Position numbers and translations under genes: made by a program. This document shows, piece after piece, positions 1-8,451 of a stretch of DNA of 64,000 bases (position 1 is its first letter; the number at the start of each line of letters is the position of its first letter). The notes under the pieces are model-generated. The model was not told the origin of the DNA. It ran no database searches and saw only the letters and a list, made by a program, of their open reading frames with translations. This stretch comes from Desulfuromonadales bacterium (GTDB lineage Bacteria; Desulfobacterota; Desulfuromonadia; Desulfuromonadales; Syntrophotaleaceae): contig JASKKK010000003.1 in NCBI GenBank assembly GCA_030154185.1, positions 23,352 through 87,351 on the forward strand. The letters are read 5' to 3'.

Positions 1-1
1 C

Positions 2-727
2 GACTTCCATATTCAGACCGATGTCCGCCTGTTGTTGGGAGACCATGTGCTGGTCCAGGCTTCCGGCCTCGATGCCCGCCTGACCGGCGAATTGCGCCTC
101 ACGTCCATCGAGGCGCAGGCGTTGACCGCCCACGGCCGCATCAGCGTTGCCGAAGGCCAGTACGCCGCCTACGGCACGCGCCTCGACATCACCCGCGGCA
201 ACCTGCTGTTTAATGGACCACTCGATCAACCGACCCTGGATATCGTCGCCCTGCGCACCGTCGGCAAAGTCAAGGCCGGAGTACAGGTCAGCGGCACTCC
301 CCGGGTGCCGGTGGTCAAACTCACCTCCGATCCGGCCATGTCCGACAGCGACCGGCTGGCCTACATCGTTCTCGGTCGGGCCTCCGCGCGCAACGCCGGC
401 GAGGCCGACCTGCTGATGACGGCGGGCGGGTTGCTTCTTTCCCAAGGGGAGTCGGTCGCGCTGCGCGATCAGATCAAACGCCAACTCGGCATCGATGTTT
501 TGGGCTTCGAAACGGGAACGGCCACCGGCCAGGACGAATTTACCGGATCGATGCTGACCATCGGCAAGTATCTCTCTCCCAGCCTGTATGTCAGTATCGG
601 CCAGTCCCTGTTCGCAAATACCCAGGAATTTCGCCTGCGCTACAGTCTGGGAAAGCACTGGGAACTCGAATCGACCACCGGTGAGGAAAGCGGTGTCGAC
701 CTGTTTTACAAGATCGAATTCCAATGA
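2..727 (+). CDS. tamB: TamB C-terminal domain, partial (5' end outside window)
   Basis: This is the C-terminal end of a TamB (DUF490) protein, the inner-membrane-anchored, periplasm-spanning part of the translocation and assembly module that helps lipids or outer-membrane proteins reach the outer membrane. The ORF track starts at an internal TTG (32), but the frame is open to the window edge, so this is a truncated gene rather than a real start. The beta-rich sequence with LLFNG, DIVALRTVG and a tail ending in FYKIEFQ is typical of the TamB C-terminus. The gene upstream, probably tamA, cannot be seen. A strong hairpin follows about 40 bases after the stop. Confidence 0.85.
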   Translation, partial: DFHIQTDVRLLLGDHVLVQASGLDARLTGELRLTSIEAQALTAHGRISVAEGQYAAYGTRLDITRGNLLFNGPLDQPTLDIVALRTVGKVKAGVQVSGTPRVPVVKLTSDPAMSDSDRLAYIVLGRASARNAGEADLLMTAGGLLLSQGESVALRDQIKRQLGIDVLGFETGTATGQDEFTGSMLTIGKYLSPSLYVSIGQSLFANTQEFRLRYSLGKHWELESTTGEESGVDLFYKIEFQ

Positions 728-765
728 TCATTTTGACTAGCCGATAGCCGTCTGTCTTGAAAAAC

Positions 766-801
766 AAGGCATTTATCGCTGGGCTCAGCGGTAAAGGCCT
801 T
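766..801. terminator. Hairpin between convergent tamB and marC
   Basis: AAGGC-A-TTTATCGCTG pairs with CAGCGGTAAA-G-GCCTT around a four-base loop, giving about 15 pairs with one internal mismatch and one wobble. It sits between two convergent genes and could end transcription from either side. It lacks a clean T-run, so its efficiency as an intrinsic terminator is uncertain. Confidence 0.5.
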
Positions 802-807
802 CAACAT

Positions 808-1422
808 TCATCTTATAGCCCGCAACCAGCCCTCCGCTCCCTGCAATATCATCTCTAGAGCATAAGTGCCGACCACCAGTGCGGTGATCCGGCCGGCGAT
901 TTCTATGTAACGCTCCACCATCGGTTCGTTGTGCGTGCGGGCGACGTCATGCATCCACTTGAGCGCTATCATCACGGCGACACAGAGAACTACCGTCAGG
1001 CCGATGGCCAGGATGGCCGACAGCGGCCCCAAACGCTTGCCTACCAGAATGCTGGCACCGATGGTCCCGGGACCGATCATCAGCGGCATCGCAATGGCAC
1101 CGGCAATATACTGGGATTCGCCGCGCAGAGCTTCGATGGCGGCGTTGCCTTCAAACACGAATCGCAACCCGATAAGCAGAAAGATGATCCCTCCGAAAAT
1201 CTGAAAGGAAGCAAAACGCGCCTGCAGAATATCTTTGAAAATGACCTCGCCCAATAAAGTGGAGAGAGAAAACACTGCGATACTGATCAGGCCGGCGCGC
1301 ATGATGACACGCACGAAAATGGTGAGGGACAACTTCTGAAACACGTCGATAAGATAAACGACCAGCAAAAACGGGTTCAGCAACATGAACAGCAAAGTCG
1401 AAGCGCTAATGAATTCGTGCAT
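808..1422 (-). CDS. MarC/YchE-family membrane protein (UPF0056)
   Basis: A 204-residue polytopic inner-membrane protein of the MarC family, with about six hydrophobic helices and the family patterns LLNPFLLV near the N-terminus and PLMIGPGTIGA in the middle. The function of MarC proteins is not settled: despite the name, a link to multiple antibiotic resistance was not upheld in E. coli. The ORF track begins 28 codons upstream, but ATG at 1422 has AGAGGA six bases ahead and starts directly before the first membrane helix, so I use that start. The gene is divergent from the S-adenosylmethionine synthetase gene, and about 210 bases between them must hold both promoters. Confidence 0.85.
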   Translation of the reverse strand: MHEFISASTLLFMLLNPFLLVVYLIDVFQKLSLTIFVRVIMRAGLISIAVFSLSTLLGEVIFKDILQARFASFQIFGGIIFLLIGLRFVFEGNAAIEALRGESQYIAGAIAMPLMIGPGTIGASILVGKRLGPLSAILAIGLTVVLCVAVMIALKWMHDVARTHNEPMVERYIEIAGRITALVVGTYALEMILQGAEGWLRAIR

Positions 1423-1631
1423 TATTCCTCTCTGGTTGGGGTTCATCTGAGGGCTAACATAATCGCCACTTGAGATCAAGACCGGCGGAAACCAACCTGA
1501 CGGCAATCGTCACGTTACCCGGCGCACAGCCTGCTGTCACGGCTCACTGGTTTCTGTTCCGATAAATTGTACAATGAATACTGGGAGCGAGATAAAGGCA
1601 AATCCGATGGTTTTCCGCAAGGAGGCGACGG

Positions 1632-2834
1632 ATGATTCTGATAGCACCCTTTCAGGGCAGGGCAGTGGCGGATCAACCCTTCGAAATCGTCGAACGCAAG
1701 GGGGTGGGGCACCCCGACAGCATGTGCGACGCCATGCTCGAAGCCGTGTCGCAACAGCTGTCGCATTACTATCTGCAGGAATACGGCACGGTCCTGCATC
1801 ACAACATCGACAAGGGGCTGCTTACCGCCGGTAGCGCGGAGAAACGGTTCGGCGGCGGGCGCATTCTCAAGCCGATGGAACTGAGTATCGGCGACAGGGC
1901 GACCATCGAGATCGAAGGAAAAACCATTCCGGTGCAGGACATTACGCACACCGCAATTCACGACTGGCTGAAGCGGCACATGCGATTCATCGACCCGGAA
2001 CGGCACCTGACATGCCGGGTGGTGCTGGCTCCCGGTTCCGAAGAACTGACCGATATTTTCGCGCGTTCCGGCCAGGTTCGCTGCGCCAACGATTCTTCGG
2101 CAGCAGTCGGATACTATCCCCTCAGCCCGACGGAGCAGGCCGTGCTGGCCTTGGAACACTATGTCAACGGTCTCGATTTCAAGAATCGGTTTCCCGAAAC
2201 CGGCGAAGACGTCAAGGTTATGGGCGTCCGCCGTGGAACGGAGGTCGATTTTACCCTTGCCATGCCGCTGATGGCACTGCAGATAAAATCCGAGCAGGCT
2301 TACTTTGAGCATAAGCATGCCATCCTGACCGACCTGCAGCACTTTGTCTCGAATCTGGCCGGCTTCGGCAAGGCACGTGTCCATTTCAACACTCTCGACC
2401 AACCGGGACGGGGCTTGGCAGGCGTTTATCTCAGCCTGCTCGGCACCTCGGCGGAAGATGCCGATTCCGGGCAGGTCGGCAGGGGCAACCGGGTGAATGG
2501 TCTGATTCCTGTCGGACGCCCCATCGGCACCGAAGCGGTTGCCGGCAAAAACCCGGTCAGCCACGTCGGGAAAATCTACAACATCCTTGCCCATCAGGCG
2601 GCACGCACGATTTACGAAAAGATTCCTGAACTGCAAGAGGTTTACGTATTTCTGGTCAGCCAGATCGGCATGCCTATCGACAACCCGCAAATGATGGCGG
2701 CTCACATTCTGCCGGCGCCGGGCCAACCGTTCGAGCCGGTACGAAAGGCGGCGCAGACGGTTCTGGCCGACGCCCTTGCAGGTATAGGGAATCTCTGCAG
2801 AGAATTGATCGATGGGAAACACCCTGTGTGTTGA
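1632..2834 (+). CDS. Archaeal-type S-adenosylmethionine synthetase
   Basis: A 400-residue methionine adenosyltransferase of the archaeal type (AdoMet_Synthase family), which makes S-adenosylmethionine from methionine and ATP in the cytosol. It is not the usual bacterial MetK. The family signature GVGHPDSMCD lies near residue 23, and HHNIDKG, GGGRI and NDSSAAVGY follow in the archaeal order. The length matches the family. AAGGAGG stands at good distance before the ATG. A 466-codon minus-strand ORF across the same DNA is a shadow. No SAM-responsive riboswitch was recognised upstream. Whether the genome also carries a standard metK cannot be told from this window. Confidence 0.9.
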   Translation: MILIAPFQGRAVADQPFEIVERKGVGHPDSMCDAMLEAVSQQLSHYYLQEYGTVLHHNIDKGLLTAGSAEKRFGGGRILKPMELSIGDRATIEIEGKTIPVQDITHTAIHDWLKRHMRFIDPERHLTCRVVLAPGSEELTDIFARSGQVRCANDSSAAVGYYPLSPTEQAVLALEHYVNGLDFKNRFPETGEDVKVMGVRRGTEVDFTLAMPLMALQIKSEQAYFEHKHAILTDLQHFVSNLAGFGKARVHFNTLDQPGRGLAGVYLSLLGTSAEDADSGQVGRGNRVNGLIPVGRPIGTEAVAGKNPVSHVGKIYNILAHQAARTIYEKIPELQEVYVFLVSQIGMPIDNPQMMAAHILPAPGQPFEPVRKAAQTVLADALAGIGNLCRELIDGKHPVC

Positions 2835-2853
2835 CAGGGAAAAACGGAAGGAA

Positions 2854-2932
2854 TCACTGCAGAGCGCGCAAAGAACGCCGAGGCTTCTCCGATGACAGGA
2901 TGGTTCTCGGCGCACTCCGCGTGCTCTGTGGT
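2854..2932. repeat. Imperfect long inverted repeat downstream of the AdoMet synthetase gene
   Basis: The arms run from about 2854 to 2882 and from 2906 to 2932, separated by 23 bases. CGCCGAG pairs perfectly with CTCGGCG, and the outer ACTGCAGAGC pairs roughly with GCTCTGTGGT. The wording resembles the widespread short intergenic repeats of the 'cacagagcacgcagag' kind. A single arm with related wording (ggtgctctttgtgg) occurs near 32780, downstream of darP. It could also act as a bidirectional transcription end between the convergent flanking genes. Confidence 0.5.
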
Positions 2933-2965
2933 AAATTCGATCACCGCGGTCCGGCTGTTACAGGA

Positions 2966-3199
2966 TCACGCCAGATATTTTTTTATTTCTTCCGGTTTAG
3001 GCACCTTGCCGGCCACCTTGACCTCTCCGTCGACCGCCAGGGCCGGCGTCATCATGACGCCGAAGGCCGCGATGTCTTTGATATCCGCAACCTTTACCAG
3101 TTCGTATTCGATACCGAGTTGCTCGGCTGCCGTTTTGGCGTTCTCCAGAAGAGTCTGGCACTTCTTGCAGCCGGTACCGAGAATCTGAATTTTTTTCAT
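2966..3199 (-). CDS. Small thioredoxin-fold redox protein (GCKKC)
   Basis: A 77-residue single-domain thioredoxin-like protein of the 'redox-active disulfide protein 2' type. The active-site motif TGCKKCQTL is at residues 8-16 and the cis-proline region MMTPAL near residue 50, and the length equals that of the family. It lies 55 bases after the permease gene and is the last gene of an arsR-like operon, an arrangement known for UPF0718/ArsP-type permeases. It probably handles a thiol or disulfide partner or metal(loid) for that permease, which is inference. Two ATGs are adjacent (3202 and 3199); the second is better spaced from the purine-rich site. Confidence 0.8.
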   Translation of the reverse strand: MKKIQILGTGCKKCQTLLENAKTAAEQLGIEYELVKVADIKDIAAFGVMMTPALAVDGEVKVAGKVPKPEEIKKYLA

Positions 3200-3253
3200 C
3201 ATCGTTTCCTTTCCATCGAAAGCATTTGTTTTGTAATATCTTTCGGATTGGGA

Positions 3254-4567
3254 CTATCCCCAGACGGATCCGAAAATCACGCCGCTGGTCGTGGCCATCA
3301 CCACCACCAGCGCCACGAAAACCAGGGTTTTTTTGGTACCCATGACACTGCGGATAACGAGCATATTGGGTAAACTCAAAGCCGGGCCGGCCAGCAGCAA
3401 AGCCAGGGCCGGGCCCTTTCCCATACCGGCACCGAGAAGTCCTTCGAGAATCGGCACTTCCGTCAGGGTGGCGAAATACATGAAGGCACCGGCTACGGAG
3501 GCAAACAGGTTCGCCTCCAGCGAGTTTCCGCCGACAGAAGCGGCTACCCAATCCGAGGGGATCAGCCCCTCCGACCCGGGTCGCCCCAGCAGAATCCCGG
3601 CGATGACAACCCCGATGAGCAACAAGGGCAGGATCTGTTTGGTGAACCCCCAGGACGCCTCGAACCACTCTCGCATCTCTTCCCCTTCGGTATTGATAAC
3701 GACCGACAGGCCTACCACCCCGACAACGAAGGCGATACCGGGCACCTGAGGAAAAAACAGCGCCAGCAGTACGGTCGGTAATGCCAGCAGGGCAATCTTC
3801 CACCAGCGTACCTGAAACCAGCGCACCAGAATAAAGCCCAGCAAAACGGCAAAACCTGAAGTCACCGGCCACTTTGCAGCATAAATGACGTGCCAGAGTC
3901 CGGTCTGCATCGACGGCCTTCCCCAATTGGCGAAAACCAGAATGCCGACCATGGTCGCAAAATAGGCGGCATTCTGCCATAAAGGCCGAGTCACTTCCGG
4001 CTCCGGCATCACCACATCGGTGTTGATCTTTTCCAGTTCCTCATGACGAAACAGCACATGCATGCACAGACCGATAACGATGCTGAACAGAACAGCACCT
4101 ACGGCACGGGCTATACCGAGTTCCGGTCCGAGAATTCGGGCCGTGAGAATGACGGCCAGAATATTGATGGCAGGGCCGGAATACAGAAAGGCACAGGCCG
4201 GACCCAGCCCGGCCCCCATGCGGTAAATGCCGGCAAACAGCGGCAGAATAGTGCAGGAGCAGACAGCCAGAACGCCCCCGGATACCGAGGCCACCCCGTA
4301 GGCGAGAATCTTGTTGGCGCGGGCGCCGAGATACTTCATCACCGAGGCCTGACCGACAAAGACTCCAACCGCTCCTGCAATGAAAAAGGCCGGCACCAAG
4401 CACAACAGGACATGCTCCCGGGCATACCACTTGACCAGGTAAAGGGATTCCCACAGGGCATTCTGCAAACGTTCGAAGCTGCGGAGCCAATCAACGGGCA
4501 GGTAATAACACAGAACGAACCCGCCCACGATTAAAACCAGGGATTTCCATTCCTTGCCCCACTTCAT
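3254..4567 (-). CDS. UPF0718/ArsP-like permease
   Basis: A 437-residue membrane protein of the DUF318/UPF0718 permease group, which includes the organoarsenical exporter ArsP. It shows about ten to twelve hydrophobic segments arranged as two related halves, each with a G-rich membrane motif (SGPAINILAV in the first, AGPALSLPNM in the second). The conserved CSC motif (AVCSCTILPLF) of the group is present. The ORF track opens at a GTG/ATG cluster upstream; ATG at 4567 has AGGGGA eight bases before it and is preferred. It stands between an ArsR-type repressor gene and a small thioredoxin-like gene. The substrate is unknown; a metalloid or thiol-reactive compound is the likeliest guess. Confidence 0.8.
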   Translation of the reverse strand: MKWGKEWKSLVLIVGGFVLCYYLPVDWLRSFERLQNALWESLYLVKWYAREHVLLCLVPAFFIAGAVGVFVGQASVMKYLGARANKILAYGVASVSGGVLAVCSCTILPLFAGIYRMGAGLGPACAFLYSGPAINILAVILTARILGPELGIARAVGAVLFSIVIGLCMHVLFRHEELEKINTDVVMPEPEVTRPLWQNAAYFATMVGILVFANWGRPSMQTGLWHVIYAAKWPVTSGFAVLLGFILVRWFQVRWWKIALLALPTVLLALFFPQVPGIAFVVGVVGLSVVINTEGEEMREWFEASWGFTKQILPLLLIGVVIAGILLGRPGSEGLIPSDWVAASVGGNSLEANLFASVAGAFMYFATLTEVPILEGLLGAGMGKGPALALLLAGPALSLPNMLVIRSVMGTKKTLVFVALVVVMATTSGVIFGSVWG

Positions 4568-4622
4568 GACATGTCCCCTTTTCATGTGCATGGTTGATTG
4601 GAAAGACACCCCGTCAGGTGAG

Positions 4623-4904
4623 TTACCGCAGATTGCGGATACATTTTAAAAAATTCAGGATACAGGGCGTCCGCAATGTATAAAAAACCTGATTGCCGCG
4701 TTTCTCGCCGGTTACGATGCCGATCTGCTTGAGTTCACGCAGATGCCGAGACACGGTGGAAATATCCGCATCTATTTTCCCGGCCAGTTCACACACGCAT
4801 TTTTCTCCTCCGGCCAGATCCTCTACCAGCAGGATGCGCGTCGGGTGTGCAAGGGCCTTGAAAAAATCGGTGCAATAACCCAGCTGATCGGTATTTTCTT
4901 TCAA
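4623..4904 (-). CDS. ArsR/SmtB-family repressor
   Basis: A 93-residue winged-helix metalloregulator. KALAHPTRILLVEDL opens the DNA-binding domain, and GEKCVCELAGKI carries the CVC pair that binds As(III)/Sb(III) or other soft metals in ArsR. The recognition helix region is DISTVSRHLRELKQIGIV, and there is a further cysteine in the C-terminal TPCILNFLKC segment. I choose TTG at 4904, with AAGGGG about eight bases upstream, because the promoter and operator lie between 4932 and 4967 and would otherwise be inside the gene. It should repress its own operon and release it on metal(loid) binding. Confidence 0.85.
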   Translation of the reverse strand: MKENTDQLGYCTDFFKALAHPTRILLVEDLAGGEKCVCELAGKIDADISTVSRHLRELKQIGIVTGEKRGNQVFYTLRTPCILNFLKCIRNLR

Positions 4905-4931
4905 GATGATTCCCCTTCTCAAGTATTTGTC

Positions 4932-4953
4932 TATTTGCACAATAATGCAAATA
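4932..4953. promoter_or_regulatory. Perfect 8-bp inverted repeat, probable ArsR-type operator
   Basis: TATTTGCA, six bases, then TGCAAATA: a perfect dyad 28 bases upstream of the chosen arsR start. It covers the predicted -10 box of the operon, as expected for autoregulation by the ArsR-family protein encoded next to it. Confidence 0.75.
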
Positions 4954-4967
4954 CCTTGACCTTTCAA
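4939..4967 (-). promoter_or_regulatory. Sigma-70 promoter of the arsR-permease-thioredoxin operon
   Basis: Read on the minus strand, TTGAAA (4967-4962) and TATTGT (4944-4939) are 17 bases apart. The -10 box falls inside the inverted repeat, so repressor binding would block RNA polymerase. Confidence 0.65.
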
Positions 4968-5051
4968 GTGTTAAAAACACCCAATATCCTTACTTGCGGT
5001 CAATGCCGTGCATAGCTTTTTCTGTCAGCACCAAGGTGTATCCCACCTCCC

Positions 5052-5081
5052 TTGCTCGTACCTCCCACTTACGGCTATACT
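5052..5081 (+). promoter_or_regulatory. Likely queH promoter
   Basis: TTGCTC and TATACT separated by 18 bases, about 58 bases before the GTG start of queH. The -10 box is good and the -35 box is moderate. Confidence 0.5.
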
Positions 5082-5138
5082 GACAATGCTCGCAAAATAT
5101 GAAAATTGAAGGTTCAGGTACGGAGCAGGAGTCAACCG

Positions 5139-5807
5139 GTGAGTCCGAAAAAAAATAAAAAAGTATCCAACCCCGTCCCCCCCGGGGGCAACCGCCGCCT
5201 GCTGTTGCACAGCTGTTGTGCACCATGTGCCGGTGGCATTCTGGAGTCGTTGTTGGAATCCGGGGTTGAGGCTACGCTGTTTTTCTGCAATCCCAACATT
5301 CACCCCCACGACGAATACCGTAAACGCAAGGAGGAACAAAAGACATTTGCCGACAAGCGCGGTGTCCCTTTCGTGGAGGCGGATCCCGACCCGGCACCAT
5401 GGTTCCGGATTGTCGCCGGACTGGAAGACGAACCGGAGCGCGGCAGGCGCTGCACCGCCTGTTTCCTGATGCGCCTGACGACAACGGCTGAATATGCAGC
5501 CGCCCACGGGTTTGAAACCTTCGCCACCACGCTGGGCATTTCCCGGTGGAAGGACCTGGACCAGGTCAATGCCGCCGGCCAAGCGGCCGCCGGCGCCTAT
5601 GCGGAAACGGCTTTCTGGCCCTTCAACTGGCGCAAAGGCGGAGGTTCACAACGCATGATCGAGGTTTCGAAACGGGAAGGGTTCTACCACCAGCCATACT
5701 GCGGCTGCGTCTTCAGCCTGCGGGACACAAATTGCTGGCGCCTGCAAAAAGGCGACAGTATCATTGAACGGGATTTGACCATCTACGGCCGCTGGCTGGG
5801 GAAATAG
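5139..5807 (+). CDS. queH: Epoxyqueuosine reductase QueH
   Basis: A 222-residue QueH (DUF208) protein, the non-orthologous replacement for QueG that reduces epoxyqueuosine to queuosine in tRNA wobble position 34. The family cysteines are visible: HSCCAPCAGG near the N-terminus, RCTACF in the middle and YCGCVFSLRD near the C-terminus. These hold an iron-sulfur cluster and a second metal site. The TTG start in the ORF track is doubtful; GTG at 5139 has AGGAG eight bases upstream and shortens the non-conserved N-terminus. The gene is a single transcription unit, ending in a strong terminator, and no other queuosine gene is next to it. Confidence 0.92.
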   Translation: MSPKKNKKVSNPVPPGGNRRLLLHSCCAPCAGGILESLLESGVEATLFFCNPNIHPHDEYRKRKEEQKTFADKRGVPFVEADPDPAPWFRIVAGLEDEPERGRRCTACFLMRLTTTAEYAAAHGFETFATTLGISRWKDLDQVNAAGQAAAGAYAETAFWPFNWRKGGGSQRMIEVSKREGFYHQPYCGCVFSLRDTNCWRLQKGDSIIERDLTIYGRWLGK

Positions 5808-5824
5808 CAGCAAAACGGTACGAA

Positions 5825-5862
5825 ACCAAAAGCCGCCCGGCATGACCGAGGCGGCTTTTGGT
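5825..5862. terminator. Bidirectional intrinsic terminator between queH and the hybrid kinase gene
   Basis: ACCAAAAGCCGCC and GGCGGCTTTTGGT form a 13-bp perfect stem with a 12-base loop. The A/T runs lie inside the stem on both sides, so it can serve both of the convergent genes. Confidence 0.85.
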
Positions 5863-5897
5863 CGTATGGACAGATGTCAAGCACCTTGGAGAAGACC

Positions 5898-8147
5898 TCA
5901 TTCGAGGATTTCGCGCACCTTCAAACCGAGGGATACCGGGGTGAACGGTTTGGCCAGAAAGCCGTCCCTGCGAGCCTCAGGGTCCTGAATGGCTTGGGTG
6001 TCTTGGGGATAGCCGGAGACATAAAGTACCTTGAGATCGTCCTGCCGCTTGCGCAGTTCCGTCGCCAGGGCCGGACCACTGCCTCCCGGCATGACCACAT
6101 CGGTCAACAGAAGATGAACGGAGCCGTTATAGTTATCGTAAACCTGCAAGGCCTCCTGCGGATCGCAGGCTTCCAGAATCCGATATCCGTTGCTGCTCAA
6201 TACCATGTGAGCCAGATCCCGGACGGATTCGTTATCCTCGACCAGCAAAATGGTTTCCGAACCTTTGACGGGCAGGCTGACGTTCTCCACACTGCTCGAC
6301 TCATGCATCGGGCTGTCGATGCGCGGCAGATAGATTTTAAAGGTGGTGCCCAGACGCGGTTCACTGTAAACATAGATATGGCCACCGCTCTGCTGCACGA
6401 TGCCATAGACCGTTGACAACCCCAAACCCGTCCCCTTCCCGGTCTCCTTGGTGGTGTAAAACGGTTCGAAAATCTTGCTCATGGTCTCGGTATCCATACC
6501 GCAGCCGCTATCGGTAACCGACATCATGACATAATGGCCCGGGTCCAGGCCCGTATGCCAGGATGAATAGATTTCATCGAGTTCGATATTGATGGTTTCG
6601 ATGGTCAGTTTCCCGCCATCGGGCATGGCATCGCGGGCGTTGACGGCCAGATTGACGATCACCTGCTCGATCTGGCCGCGATCGGCCTTCACCAGACCCA
6701 GGCGGGGATCCCGCAGTACCGCCAGTTCCACATCGGCGCCGAGAATGCGACGCAACATCTTTTCCATGTCGGCGGTCACCCCGTTCAGATCCATTTCCTT
6801 GGTCTGCATGACCTGCCGGCGGCTGAAAGCCAGCAATTGACTGGTCAGGGATGAGGCCTGTTCCCCCGCCTTGACAATCTGTTCGAGACAACCCTTCATA
6901 GCTTCGTCGGGATACTTCTGCAACAGGTACTGACTGTAGCCGCTGATCACGGTAAGCAGATTGTTGAAATCGTGGGCCACTCCGCCGGCCAGACGCCCCA
7001 TGGCCTCCATCTTCTGGGCATGAAGGAACTGCTTCTGCAGACTCTTGAGGTCGGTATTGTCGAACAAAAAACCTTCGACGGTTTTGAGGTTCCCTTCCTC
7101 GTCACACTCACCGGTCAGATTGGCGATGAGTTGCAGCGGCGTTCCGTCGCATTTGCAGGCTTCGATTTCAATATATTCCATTTTTCCCTGCTGGCGCAGA
7201 GTCTCAAAAAAAACGGGAGCGGCGTTGTCCTGAAATATCAGATCCAGAAGATTTTGTTCCAGGGCCTGCTGCCGACCACCGAACCCGAAAATACGAAGAA
7301 ATGCCGGATTGCAGTCGATGAGTCGACCTTCGATGGTGGCGATAAAATCTCCAGTGAGATCGTTTTCAAAAAAATGCCGGTAACGGGCCTGACTTTCCCG
7401 CAACCGCTCAAGGGCGCGTTTTTCTTCGGTGATATCCCTGGCAACCGACTGAAATTCCAACAGGCGACCGTTTTCGTCAAAGATGGGACAATCGCACCAG
7501 CTTTGCCATACACGCTCACCTGCATGGTTATAGGCTTCGACCTCGAAGGAAGCCAGACGGGGATCTTCTGCCTGGGAAGCGACATGCGCCTGAATCTTGC
7601 CTAGAAACTCCTCCGAAACATGGTCGATAAACCGGGTGCCTACCAGATCCTGCCGGTTTTTTCCGAAAAACCGGCAGTAGGCGGAATTGACAAAGGTGAG
7701 AGTGGTATCGGGTTGCCAGCGGCAGACCAGATCGACCTGGCTTTCGACCAGGGTCCGGTATTGTGCTTCCCTGGCGCGCAGATTTTCCACTGCCGTTTTG
7801 CGTTGATTGATGTTGCAGAGCTGTTCGGCCACCAGGGTGAGTTCGCCATGCTCGTTGTAAATGGGAAAACAGCGCACCTCGAGATGGCCGATGCGGGCAT
7901 TGTGCTTCTCGCTGACCAACGGCTTGCCGGTGCGGAACACCTCCTTCACATGGCAAGGCTGGCAGGGTCTGCCCTGACCGGGATAAAAGACATCGAAACA
8001 AAAACGACCGCCAATTCTTTTTTCTTCGGAAACGTAATCGTACCCTCCGCGCCAATTGCACATAATCAGGCGATGATCGCGGTCGATGACGGCCAGCATA
8101 TCGGGGATATCGGAGAAAAGCCGCTCGTAGATGGATGGTTTTGTCAT
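5898..8147 (-). CDS. Hybrid sensor histidine kinase: three PAS, kinase, receiver
   Basis: A 749-residue soluble hybrid kinase. Three PAS domains occupy about residues 8-125, 128-250 and 255-375. The HisKA/HATPase core follows, with phosphoacceptor His392 in GGVAHDFNNLLTVISG, and N, G1 and G2 boxes (NLAVNARDAMPDGG, DSGCGMD, GKGTGLGL). A C-terminal receiver from about residue 625 has Asp683 in LLTDVVMPG and Lys in AKPF. There is no membrane segment and no DNA-binding output. The first PAS has a cysteine pair (PCQPCHV) of the kind seen in many deltaproteobacterial PAS domains. ATG at 8147 is preferred over the track start because the 26 upstream residues do not resemble the family. No partner gene is adjacent. 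Confidence 0.88.
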   Translation of the reverse strand: MTKPSIYERLFSDIPDMLAVIDRDHRLIMCNWRGGYDYVSEEKRIGGRFCFDVFYPGQGRPCQPCHVKEVFRTGKPLVSEKHNARIGHLEVRCFPIYNEHGELTLVAEQLCNINQRKTAVENLRAREAQYRTLVESQVDLVCRWQPDTTLTFVNSAYCRFFGKNRQDLVGTRFIDHVSEEFLGKIQAHVASQAEDPRLASFEVEAYNHAGERVWQSWCDCPIFDENGRLLEFQSVARDITEEKRALERLRESQARYRHFFENDLTGDFIATIEGRLIDCNPAFLRIFGFGGRQQALEQNLLDLIFQDNAAPVFFETLRQQGKMEYIEIEACKCDGTPLQLIANLTGECDEEGNLKTVEGFLFDNTDLKSLQKQFLHAQKMEAMGRLAGGVAHDFNNLLTVISGYSQYLLQKYPDEAMKGCLEQIVKAGEQASSLTSQLLAFSRRQVMQTKEMDLNGVTADMEKMLRRILGADVELAVLRDPRLGLVKADRGQIEQVIVNLAVNARDAMPDGGKLTIETINIELDEIYSSWHTGLDPGHYVMMSVTDSGCGMDTETMSKIFEPFYTTKETGKGTGLGLSTVYGIVQQSGGHIYVYSEPRLGTTFKIYLPRIDSPMHESSSVENVSLPVKGSETILLVEDNESVRDLAHMVLSSNGYRILEACDPQEALQVYDNYNGSVHLLLTDVVMPGGSGPALATELRKRQDDLKVLYVSGYPQDTQAIQDPEARRDGFLAKPFTPVSLGLKVREILE

Positions 8148-8451
8148 GAAATGCTTCGTCCTTTTTCGGCAAGACATGTAAAAGAATTGATACAAAAAAG
8201 GCTTTAGTTTTATAACCCGAAACAAAAAAATTAAAAAGCGTAAAATATTATCATTAATGGTAAGGTTTTTTACAACCTTTTTTCCGGTATGGGGATATGA
8301 GCGGAAGATTTATTCGGGTATACGAAAAAGAAACCGTCTTACCAGGAAAGTTAGCGACGTTGTATATCGATGGAGGGGATAAAGGCGGATTCAAGAAAAG
8401 AAAATTCGATGAGAAATCTTTGCAACAAACGCTTTTTTGCCTCGCGGACAG
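8148..8451. other. AT-rich intergenic stretch upstream of the hybrid kinase
   Basis: About 300 bases, much more AT-rich than the neighbours. It must hold the kinase promoter on the minus strand; TATAAA at about 8210 is a possible -10 box without a good -35. A weak hairpin (AAGGTT and AACCTT, near 8265) followed by a T-run points in the + direction. A 72-codon + strand ORF from 8297 overlaps the next gene fragment and looks unreal. Nothing else was recognised. Confidence 0.4.

Noticed and set aside
1507-1631. SAM riboswitch before the AdoMet synthetase gene
   Set aside because: The 125 bases show no P1-P4 type helices or known SAM-binding core.
1515-2915. 466-codon minus-strand ORF across the AdoMet synthetase gene
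   Set aside because: It is the antisense shadow of a well-matching enzyme gene in high-GC DNA; its protein has no family features and no ribosome binding site.
7870-7960. CxxCH (CQPCH) motif in the hybrid kinase as a cytochrome c heme site
   Set aside because: The protein has no signal peptide and the motif is inside a PAS domain of a type known to carry such cysteines; covalent heme attachment is not expected in the cytosol.
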